This document shows, piece by piece, positions 25,918 to 33,579 of a DNA stretch of 64,000 bases (position 1 is its first letter; every line of letters begins with the position of its first letter). Below the pieces are notes generated by a model that saw only the letters and a list, made by a program, of their open reading frames with translations, had not been told where the DNA came from and ran no database searches. The position numbers and the translations under genes are program-made. Location of the stretch: NCBI GenBank assembly GCA_965248255.1, contig CBDFIW010000003.1, positions 2,294,001 through 2,358,000 of the forward strand, in the 5' to 3' direction. This DNA is from JAKZVK01 sp965248255 (lineage in GTDB: Bacteria; Acidobacteriota; Terriglobia; Bryobacterales; UBA6623).

Positions 25918-27081
25918 GTGTAGTGCGTCAAGCAGATTGCACCTTATGCAGGGCGGCACGTCCGCGCTTGACTTTCTCGAGGATGTCGGAGGCGGTCGCG
26001 GTCCAGATGAAGGGCGTGGGATGCCCGTTGTGCTGGGCGATGTAGTCGTCAATGGCGGCGACGAGCTCGTCCACGCTGCGAAACACGCCGCGGCGCAGGC
26101 GCTTGACGGTGAGATCGCGAAAGAATCGCTCGACCATGTTCAGCCACGACGCCGAGGTCGGGGTGAAATGAATGTGGAAGCGCGGGTGACGATCGAGCCA
26201 ACGCTTCACAGCGGCATGCTTGTGGGTGGCATAGTTGTCCACGATGAGATGAAGCTGTTTGTCCTTGGGAGTGCGGCGGTCAATTAAGCGCAGGAAGCGC
26301 AGCCATTCCTGGTGGCTGTGTCGGGGCATGCACTCGGCGATCACGCTGCCGTCAAGGCTGTTGAGCGCCGCAAACAGGGTGGTCGTGCCGTTGCGCTTGT
26401 AATCGTGGGTCATCGTTTGGCCGCGTCCCTTTTTGAGCGGCAGGCCGGGCTGGGTGCGATCGAGGGCTTGGATTTGGGACTTCTCATCGAGCGAGAGAAC
26501 CAGAGCATGCTCAGGCGGATTGAGATAGAGTCCGACGATGTCGTCGAGTTTCTCGGCGAAACGCGGGTCATTGCTGAGCTTGAAGGTCTTGACGCGGTGG
26601 GGCTTGAGGCCATGGGCGCGCCAAATCCGTCCCACGGTGGAAGCGCTGACGCCGGCCGCGGCGGCCATGGTGCGGCGGCTCCAGTGGGTGGCGTTGGACG
26701 GTTTCTCGCGGGTGGTCTTGTGGATGATCTGCTGTACTTTCTGCTTCGAGACGGCAGGTTTACGACCGGGCCGTGGGGCGTCTTTTGCAATGCCGGCGAT
26801 GCTGCTTTCGAGAAAGCGCGTGCGCCAGCGGGCCACCAACTGCCGCGAGACACCGAGCTGTGCGGCGATCTGCTTATTCTCGAGACCGTCGGCGGCCAGC
26901 AGGACAATCCTGGCTCGCAGGGCGAGACGAACGGCGACTTGGCGGCCGCGCGCGTAGCGGTCCAACTGCTTGCATTGCGCTGTGTTCAAAGTTACTGGTT
27001 GTGCTCTTCGCATCCCATGCCTCCTGTTAATAGAGACGATGGGAAGTCAATATAAGTTACATTATTTATGGTGCACTACAC
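25918..27081 (-). mobile_element. IS630-type insertion sequence (third, different subtype)
   Basis: The element is 1164 bp with ends GTGTAGTGC on both sides (inverted), flanked by TA at 25916-25917 and 27082-27083. The left flank CTA and right flank TAG together show it landed in the TA of a CTAG sequence, which is the target duplication of the adjacent IS5-family element. It is unrelated at sequence level to the two IS630 copies at the left end. Confidence 0.88.
25928..27013 (-). CDS. IS630-family transposase, single frame
   Basis: 361 residues, intact. The N-terminal helix-turn-helix (NKQIAAQLGVSRQLVARWR) is followed by a second DNA-binding domain (MAAAAGVSASTVGRIWRAHG). The DDE nuclease has ALVLSLDEKSQIQALDRT, LHLIVDNYATHKH and FTPTSASWLNMVERFF, giving D, D and E in the usual order. 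Unlike the two-frame copies at the left end, it needs no frameshift. It looks functional. Confidence 0.93.
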   Translation of the reverse strand: MRRAQPVTLNTAQCKQLDRYARGRQVAVRLALRARIVLLAADGLENKQIAAQLGVSRQLVARWRTRFLESSIAGIAKDAPRPGRKPAVSKQKVQQIIHKTTREKPSNATHWSRRTMAAAAGVSASTVGRIWRAHGLKPHRVKTFKLSNDPRFAEKLDDIVGLYLNPPEHALVLSLDEKSQIQALDRTQPGLPLKKGRGQTMTHDYKRNGTTTLFAALNSLDGSVIAECMPRHSHQEWLRFLRLIDRRTPKDKQLHLIVDNYATHKHAAVKRWLDRHPRFHIHFTPTSASWLNMVERFFRDLTVKRLRRGVFRSVDELVAAIDDYIAQHNGHPTPFIWTATASDILEKVKRGRAALHKVQSA

Positions 27082-27084
27082 TAG

Positions 27085-27911
27085 GGCGTGTTAACACTAA
27101 GTCGCAAAAGCTGCTATACTCGGAGGTATGGAGATCACCGAGCAGCAATACCGCCGCATCGAGCCGGTCCTGCCCCGCCAGCGCGGCAATGTGAGCCTGC
27201 CGAACCTCACGGTTTTGAACGCCATGTTGTATGTCGCCGAGCAGGGCTGCAAATGGCGCGGCTTGCCTAAACGCTTCGGTAACTGGCACACCATTTATAC
27301 CCGCATGAACCGCTGGTCGAAGAACGGCGTGCTCGACGCCGTCTTCGAGAAACTGCAGCGCGAGCAGCTGGTCCGCATCCGAATCGAAGCCGTGTCAATG
27401 GACTCGACCATCGTGAAGGTTCATCCCGACGGCACGGGCGCGTTAAAAAAACGGTCCGCAAGCGATCGGCAAATCCCGCGGCGGATGGACCACCAAGATT
27501 CATATGGTTGCCGCAAATGCTCGAACGGCGATAACCTTCGCTCTCTCGCCCGGCCAAGCGCACGACGCCCAGCAGGGCCGCGAACTGCTCGGTGGTCTGG
27601 GGCCACTGCCCGAGCCGCTGCCGCTGCTGATGGACGGCGCCTATGAGGACGATCAGACACGCCAACTGGCTTTGGATTTCGGATGGATTCCCGTCGTGCC
27701 GCCCCGGCGCACCCGCCTGGAGCCGTGGGAATACGACCGAGCGCTCTATCGCCGCCGCAACGAGATCGAGAGACTCTTCCGACGGCTCAAGGGATTCCGC
27801 CGCATCTTCTCCCGCTTCGACAAGCTCGACGTCATGTTCCCCGCCTTCCTCCACTTCGCCCTCATCGTCGAGGCTCTACGTTTCGATACCCTACGTTAGT
27901 GTTAACACGCC
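27085..27911 (+). mobile_element. IS5-family (IS427-like) insertion sequence
   Basis: 827 bp with perfect terminal inverted repeats starting GGCGTGTTAACACTAA. It is flanked by CTAG on the right (27912-27915) and by a CTAG on the left that has been split by the later IS630 insertion. It lies about 80 bp upstream of the zinc-finger/acidic protein gene. Confidence 0.88.
27128..27899 (+). CDS. IS5-family transposase with a programmed-type frameshift
   Basis: The first frame (27128-27646) starts MEITEQQYRRIEPVLPRQRG and carries the N-terminal domain (LPNLTVLNAMLYVAEQGCKWRGL in parts) and the first catalytic aspartate in SMDSTIVKVHPDG. At TTA AAA AAA C (27446-27455) a -1 shift leads into KNGPQAIGKSRGGWTTKIHM and the second frame, with LLMDGAYEDDQTRQ (second aspartate) and RRRNEIERLFRRLKGFRRI (glutamate). 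It ends at 27899. An A-run followed by C is the usual shift site of this IS5 subgroup. The joined product is about 257 residues and looks intact. Confidence 0.88.
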
Positions 27912-27991
27912 CTAGTGTCCCAGAATGCGACAAGGAGTCTCCCCAGAAAGCTGGATCGTCATCAGCGAGCCCGTCGGGCCCCGGTAACACG

Positions 27992-28108
27992 ATGCGGTGT
28001 GCGCTTTGCCAAACGAAGGTCTCGGCGTTCCGGTGATGGTCGCGCGCCTCGGAATTCTGCTGCGACGAGCATGCCGAAACCTTCCGTACTCAGACGTTAA
28101 GCCGGCTG
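27992..28108 (+). pseudogene. Zinc-finger N-terminus upstream of an in-frame TGA
   Basis: From ATG 27992 the frame of the 28109 gene reads MRCALCQTKVSAFR, then TGA (28034-28036), then WSRASEFCCDEHAETFRTQT and LSRL directly into MGSLEDT. C-x2-C followed by FCCDEH matches a short treble-clef zinc finger often found at the N-terminus of acidobacterial proteins. The single TGA lies where a residue such as Arg or Leu would be expected. Either the finger has been lost by a nonsense change and translation now starts at 28109, or the codon is read through. Confidence 0.5.
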
Positions 28109-29581
28109 ATGGGCAGCCTGGAGGACACCGCAGATCCGGAGCGTCCGCCGCTTCCGGGAGAGGAGCCACCGGTGCTCGCCCAGGGGCCCGCCGTTCCGCC
28201 CGATGTGGCCTCGGCCGAGAACGTCCCCGCTTCTGAGGCCTCTTCAGCCCCGGCGGTTACGGTGCCGTCGGTAACCGAGCCGCCCCCGGCGCCGGTGGAG
28301 GAAGCGTCCTCGACCGTGGCCACTTATCTGGTCGACGCCGGTCCCGAGTTGGACGCACCCTCCGGTTCGACCCTGGATGTCAGTGGACAGAGTGCCGAGG
28401 ACGCGCTACAGGCCCTGCGTGCCCTGGTCGAGCACAGCCGAGACGGGACGAGCACGGCGGAAACCGACCAGCCCCCACTGACAGACTCATCGAGTGCGGA
28501 TACGCCAGCGAGCCTTCACGGGGCAACCGGCGAGGGGAATGATACTGACCCAATACTAGGCAATCAGCGGGCTAGTGATTTGCTACTCGTGCCTGGAGTC
28601 GATGAAAGGGTTGGCTCCGACGGCGAGGGCTTCGACCTCCTGGATGCCGCGCTGCATTCCGCGTTGCAGCCCGACGCTGAAACCGCGGCAGAAGCGGAAG
28701 GACCGTACGATCCGGACGTCTTCGAGCCGTCGCTGGATGGCGGACTCGAAGAAACCCCGGGCCCGTTCGACCAGGCCGCCGCCGAGCAGGCGATCTCCGC
28801 AATGTCACGTCTGACCGACGTCGAGGCGCCTGGGCCGTTGCCCGAGGAGCTTGATGCCGATCTGCCGACGCAGGACGCGGTCGAGGAGCTTGGCGGAGAG
28901 ATCGAAGGTGTGGCACGATCCACAGATAAGGCCGATGTGTCCGCGGATGACGCCGAACCTGACGCGAAAGTGCTTGCCTTTCCGGCGCCGGATGAGAGTC
29001 CTGCCGGCGAGCCAACCGACCTTCCCAACGAAATCACTCCCACCGCGGTCGACCGGCCGCCGTTGTTTGACCTCGAGCCTCACCTCAATCTGCTGGCCAT
29101 CGAGCCGCAAGCGGTGGACGGCCGATCGGAAAAGCCGGCGGAGGTGTCGGAGTTGAGCGAAGTCGCCCCTGCGGGCGGGGTGGCCTCAGCTCTCGTGCCC
29201 CCAACCGAGGCTCTGGTGCCGATACCGAAGAGCCTGCCGATCGAGGCTACGCGCCGTCCTTCCGAGAATGATTGGGCGCTCGAGGCGATCCGTGAGCACC
29301 TGCCGGTGGATCAGATCCTCGAAGACAGAGCGGCCCGAGGTGTCTCCGCTGCGGGGCCGCCCGATCCGGAGCCGCGGGTTATACATGACCAGCAACGGTT
29401 GGCGCCAAGGTCCTCCGAACTTGCCCTACCGCAAGGCTTGTTGACCGGCAACGAAACCGGGGTCCAAGGGCCGGGCGAGCTGACCGTGACCGAGCTGATC
29501 GAGGGGGAGCCCGCCGTACGCCGCTCGGAAGCCGTGCTCGAGGAGATGGAAGTCGAGGTGCTGCAGCTGTCGGTGGGTTGA
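28109..29581 (+). CDS. Acidic, Pro/Glu-rich low-complexity protein
   Basis: 490 residues from ATG 28109 (MGSLEDTADPERPPLPGEE). The composition is dominated by Glu, Asp, Pro, Ala and Ser, with no membrane segment, signal peptide or recognised domain; most is probably disordered. In frame upstream is a zinc-finger motif behind a TGA stop. The start is therefore uncertain. It sits 169 bp before the TPR gene in the same orientation, whose N-terminus is similarly acidic. A scaffolding or regulatory role is possible but not shown. Confidence 0.6.
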   Translation: MGSLEDTADPERPPLPGEEPPVLAQGPAVPPDVASAENVPASEASSAPAVTVPSVTEPPPAPVEEASSTVATYLVDAGPELDAPSGSTLDVSGQSAEDALQALRALVEHSRDGTSTAETDQPPLTDSSSADTPASLHGATGEGNDTDPILGNQRASDLLLVPGVDERVGSDGEGFDLLDAALHSALQPDAETAAEAEGPYDPDVFEPSLDGGLEETPGPFDQAAAEQAISAMSRLTDVEAPGPLPEELDADLPTQDAVEELGGEIEGVARSTDKADVSADDAEPDAKVLAFPAPDESPAGEPTDLPNEITPTAVDRPPLFDLEPHLNLLAIEPQAVDGRSEKPAEVSELSEVAPAGGVASALVPPTEALVPIPKSLPIEATRRPSENDWALEAIREHLPVDQILEDRAARGVSAAGPPDPEPRVIHDQQRLAPRSSELALPQGLLTGNETGVQGPGELTVTELIEGEPAVRRSEAVLEEMEVEVLQLSVG

Positions 29582-29750
29582 GTGCGCCTTGGGCTCCGCC
29601 CATGACATTCGATGAGGGAACAGCCGCTGGAATCGGGAATGAATTGAGGTGAATACCCGACTGCAACCGTCCGGCTGTGGGTGTACATTTTGAATGAAAG
29701 CCGGTTACGTCTAGGGATTCCGTGCCCTCTCCGTCGACGGAAGGACTCAT

Positions 29751-31541
29751 ATGAAGATCTTTGGTGACCTTCGCGCCGCGCATACTGCGGAGCAGGAGGT
29801 CGCGCCGGACCCGCCCGGCACGGAAGCCCGCCGAAACGCGGCGAACGTCAACGAACAGGCGCCGGCGCCGCGCCTGGTCGAAGACTTCGCCGAACCGTCC
29901 AACAATCACCAGCCGGCAGCCGACGAAGTGAGCGCCGCAACGCAGCACTATGCCTCAGCTGTGCGGTTCTATCTGCGGGGACAGCTTGATCAGGCGCTCG
30001 AAGAACTCCTCAAAGCGAGAGAAGCGGGCGAGGACATGGCCGAGGTCAGCACGGCCATGGCGCAGATCTATCTCGAAGCTGGCGACTTCGAGAAGGCCGC
30101 CGAAGCCTACCGCGAGTTGGTCAGCCTTGATAGCGCCAACGGAGCGGCTCAGTTCAACCTCGGCTTAGCGCCCGAAGCGATCGGCCGCTACGAAGAGGCG
30201 CGTGACGCCTTTGCTGCCGCAGTTGAACATGAGCGGGAGCTGAGCGACGCCTACCTCGGGCTGGCCGGCGCCAGTCTCAACCTCAAAGACCTCGAAGGCG
30301 CTAAGCGGGCCTATCACGCCTATCTAAAGTTCGACCCGGAAGCCTACACCGCCATCTTCGGGCTGGGTGTCGCACATCAGTTGGGCGAGGATCACCAAGG
30401 AGCCGTTCAGTATTATCTCAAGGCTCTTGAGCTAAGGCCGGAGTCGGAAGAAGTGCTTTCGAATCTGGCCGGTGCTTACAGCAAGTCGGAGCAGTACACC
30501 GAGGCCGCCAACTGTTTCCGGCAGATCCTGCAGTCGAACCCCGACTCGGTGAAGGCGATCGAGGGACTGGCGTTTGCCTGCTACCGCGAGGGTTTTCTCT
30601 CGACGGCGCGCACACACTATCAGCAACTGGTGAAGGTCAGCCCGGACTCGTTCGAAGGCTGGTACAACCTCGGGCTTGTCAGCCAAAAACTCGAAGAGCC
30701 CGAGGCCGCCATTGAAGCCTACACCCAAGCTCGGCGGCTGAAGCCGGACTCGATGGAATCGGCCCTTAACCTAGGCGTCTGTCTGCAGGAGCTGGGCCTG
30801 GACCAGGAAGCCAGGGCGAGCTATGAGGAGGCACTGGAACTCGACCGGCATTCGCTGCCGGCACTCTATGGCTGCGCGAGCATTCTCGAAAAGGTCGGCG
30901 ACTTGGACGCCGCCGTCTCCTGCTACTCGCAGATCGCCGAGGTCACTGACTCCCCGGATCCGATCTTCCGCCTCGCCATGGCGATGCAGAGGGCCGGGGA
31001 ATGGCAGAAGGCTGCCTCCGCCTACCAACGCTGCACGGAACTCAAGCCCGACTGGGCCGATGCCTGGGTGAACCAGGGTGTCGTCCACCTCAAGCTGGAC
31101 CAGACGGAACGGGCCACTTCGGCTTTCGGCAAGGCCCTGGAACTGTGCCCCGACGAAGCGGAAGCCATGTTAGGCCTGGCTTCGATCCGGGTACGCGAAC
31201 AAGATCTCGAGGGCGCACGCACCCTGTACGGCAAGCTCGTCGTCCTCAAGAAGGACTCGCCGGAGATTCTCTTCAACGCCGGCCTGCTCGAGCAAAAAAG
31301 TGGCAACGACCAAAAGGCGCTGGAGCGCTACTCCGAAGCGGTAGGGCTGAAGCCAGAGTTCGCCGAAGCCCATCTCAACCTGGGTGCCGTAGCGCGTTCG
31401 TTGGGTCGGGAGCAGGACGCCATCCACCACTTCGAGAAGGCCCTCGAACTCAAGCCTCAACTCGCCAAGGGTTATTTCGCACTGAAGCCCATGAAGATTT
31501 CGAATCCAGCCGGGCGCTCGCCCAGCCCCGCAGTCGTCTAG
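29751..31541 (+). CDS. Large TPR-repeat protein
   Basis: 596 residues. After an acidic, Pro-rich N-terminal 60 residues, about 13 tetratricopeptide repeats fill the protein to about residue 580, for example AMAQIYLEAGDFEKAAEAYREL, GLAGASLNLKDLEGAKRAYHAY (both shown in part by their W/LG/Y/A/F/A/P pattern) and NLGAVARSLGREQDAIHHF. There is no signal peptide, so it is probably cytoplasmic. TPR solenoids bind partner peptides; the partner may be the acidic protein upstream. The tail is Ser/Pro-rich. Confidence 0.88.
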   Translation: MKIFGDLRAAHTAEQEVAPDPPGTEARRNAANVNEQAPAPRLVEDFAEPSNNHQPAADEVSAATQHYASAVRFYLRGQLDQALEELLKAREAGEDMAEVSTAMAQIYLEAGDFEKAAEAYRELVSLDSANGAAQFNLGLAPEAIGRYEEARDAFAAAVEHERELSDAYLGLAGASLNLKDLEGAKRAYHAYLKFDPEAYTAIFGLGVAHQLGEDHQGAVQYYLKALELRPESEEVLSNLAGAYSKSEQYTEAANCFRQILQSNPDSVKAIEGLAFACYREGFLSTARTHYQQLVKVSPDSFEGWYNLGLVSQKLEEPEAAIEAYTQARRLKPDSMESALNLGVCLQELGLDQEARASYEEALELDRHSLPALYGCASILEKVGDLDAAVSCYSQIAEVTDSPDPIFRLAMAMQRAGEWQKAASAYQRCTELKPDWADAWVNQGVVHLKLDQTERATSAFGKALELCPDEAEAMLGLASIRVREQDLEGARTLYGKLVVLKKDSPEILFNAGLLEQKSGNDQKALERYSEAVGLKPEFAEAHLNLGAVARSLGREQDAIHHFEKALELKPQLAKGYFALKPMKISNPAGRSPSPAVV

Positions 31542-31875
31542 GACTAGCGGCGTCGGGTACGATCTTCCCCAGTCGACGCGCGCCCTTGGTACCGGGAGCT
31601 CATTGGCCTGGTGTAAAACGTTCTAGATTCACCAGTTCGCGGCCGACAGGAGCCGCAGATGGGAAATCCGCCATCGCCATCGCTTGAGTCGTACGTCCGC
31701 GCTGCTGCTTCTGCGTGTGGGTAATGATCCAGCCCCGCGGGTGTAGCACAGTGACGAGCCGGTCGGACGCACCATCATCACACCGAACGCCTCGGGAGAT
31801 CCGAGGCGGCCTCAACCAGTTTCAAGCGAGATCTTCCGCCTGATTCAGTTGGGCGAGATCCGGCCGACGGTGGCC
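31542..31875. other. Non-coding stretch between convergent genes
   Basis: No gene or strong hairpin was seen between the TPR gene and the M18 aminopeptidase gene. A reading frame on the minus strand (31600-31815) has no domain and no ribosome site. Confidence 0.35.
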
Positions 31876-33321
31876 TTACGGGGCATCGACCTTCGCGAAG
31901 AACACCGCCATGGCCCGGTACAGCGCGTAGAGGTCGGACTTGGAGCTGATCTCGAATGGGGAGTGGAGTGACAACATGGGAATTCCGATGTCGATGACCT
32001 CCATGTTGTCGTCGGAGAGGAAGGGCCCGAGGGTCCCGCCGCCGCCGCCGACCTTGTAGGTCATGGTCTGCCAAGGGATGTCATTGTCGTCAAACAGTTT
32101 GCGCAGGCGCGCGGTCACTTCCGCATGGGGACTCAATCCGCGGCCATAAAGCTTGATGTTCACGCCCTTGCCCAGTCGCGGCGCATTCGCCTGCTCCAGG
32201 CTCGATGACCAGATGGGATGGAGCCCCGGGTTGGCATCCGCTGAGACAGCCAGTGTGTTTCGTAGCGCGCGGCGCACGAAAACGTCGCGGTAGCCGTCTC
32301 CTTCCTGGCGAAACATCAACTCCGCGAGCAGATCGTTTAACGCCGAGGATTTCGCGCCGGTGTTGTTGTTGCTGCCGGTTTCCTCGTTGTCGGCGAGAAA
32401 GACCAAGCTCGTGAAACGAGGGGTTTCTACCTCAAATACTGCGCGCAATGCGGCGTAGGCGCTCGAGCGATCGTCCTGTCCGTAGCCGCCGACTAGCTCA
32501 CCGTCGAACCCGACGTCAGCCGGGGCCTGCGCCGGAACGAAGTTCAGTTCGGCACTGACGAAGTCGTCCTCTTCAATCCCGTAGACGCTCTTGAGATAGT
32601 CCTTGGCGTTTGTGGAAACGCTCGATTGCTCTTTCGTCGCCCGCGAGTAGACTACCGGATCCATCTCTTCGCCGCTGATCACACTCCGCGCGGTGCGGTT
32701 GCGCTGCGACAAGTCGACGTGCGGCGCCAGGTCCGGGATGATGAACACAGGGTCCCCCGGTCGTATCCCCACTTTGATCGAAACCACCTCACCATCTTTC
32801 TTGTAGACGCGGCCAATCAGGGCCAGCGGGCGGTTCGCCCACTGATAGGTCTTCAGAAGGCCGTTTGGCAGAGTTTGGAGTTTGACGAAGCCGTTCGAGG
32901 CCTGCAGCGGATGCGGCTTGAGATCGAGATGTGGCGAGTCAATGTGCGCGGCGATGATCCGCAATCCTTCCCGCAGCGGTTGCAGTCCGACGACGAACAG
33001 CACCAGAGCGCGGTCACGGTTATTGAGGTAGAACTTGGCGCCCGGAGTCAGGTTGCTGTTTTCGCTTAGGGCGCGAAAGCCCTGCTGTTCCGCCAGCCGG
33101 ATGGATTCTTCGACGACGGTGACTTCGGTGCGCCCCTCGGAGAGGAATTCCTTGTACAGCGCCGCATAGGCGTGGGCCTCGGCGCGAGCTTCGTCGTATG
33201 GCTCGGCTTGTACCTCGGCGGATTCGTCCTCGGCTTGCGGCGTGGCGGGCAATGTGGGCGCCCATCCCGAAAATATAACAAGAAATGCGATCAGAGGTAC
33301 GAGAAAACGACGGGAATGCAT
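31876..33321 (-). CDS. Exported M18-family aminopeptidase
   Basis: 481 residues from ATG 33321 (MHSRRFLVPLIAFLVIFSGW), which gives a signal peptide; a longer frame to 33360 lacks one. M18 metal ligands are visible: AAHIDSPHLDLKP (His), GYGQDDRSSAYAAL (bridging Asp), LADNEETGSNNNTGAKSS (Glu pair), VSADANPGLHP (Asp) and MLSLHSPFEISS (His). M18 enzymes are dinuclear zinc aminopeptidases, often acting on acidic N-termini, and are usually cytoplasmic. An N-terminal signal sequence is unusual and implies periplasmic peptide turnover. Confidence 0.88.
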   Translation of the reverse strand: MHSRRFLVPLIAFLVIFSGWAPTLPATPQAEDESAEVQAEPYDEARAEAHAYAALYKEFLSEGRTEVTVVEESIRLAEQQGFRALSENSNLTPGAKFYLNNRDRALVLFVVGLQPLREGLRIIAAHIDSPHLDLKPHPLQASNGFVKLQTLPNGLLKTYQWANRPLALIGRVYKKDGEVVSIKVGIRPGDPVFIIPDLAPHVDLSQRNRTARSVISGEEMDPVVYSRATKEQSSVSTNAKDYLKSVYGIEEDDFVSAELNFVPAQAPADVGFDGELVGGYGQDDRSSAYAALRAVFEVETPRFTSLVFLADNEETGSNNNTGAKSSALNDLLAELMFRQEGDGYRDVFVRRALRNTLAVSADANPGLHPIWSSSLEQANAPRLGKGVNIKLYGRGLSPHAEVTARLRKLFDDNDIPWQTMTYKVGGGGGTLGPFLSDDNMEVIDIGIPMLSLHSPFEISSKSDLYALYRAMAVFFAKVDAP

Positions 33322-33579
33322 GAAGGAACGGCGACCTCCCCATGCAGGATAGCAAAGCACCTGTGGACAAAACCGTAGGTCCGGACCTCACGTGATCAGC
33401 GGGGGCGGTCGGCCACCCCAGGTCTGCCGGCGGTGTAGACTCGGCAGGTTTGGGTCCCGCGGCCGTCGGCGCGCGGGTGTGAGGGCGAAGACCCGCTAGG
33501 ACAAGGATGGTCCGTTTTCCTTCATGCAGAAAATCGCTAAGCTAGGAGCTGTAGGGGATAATCCTTAGGTCCAAGGGTC

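Noticed and set aside
33361..33579. A tRNA or small RNA gene in the spacer before the TIGR03437 protein
   Set aside because: No cloverleaf or strong terminator-like hairpin could be drawn by eye.
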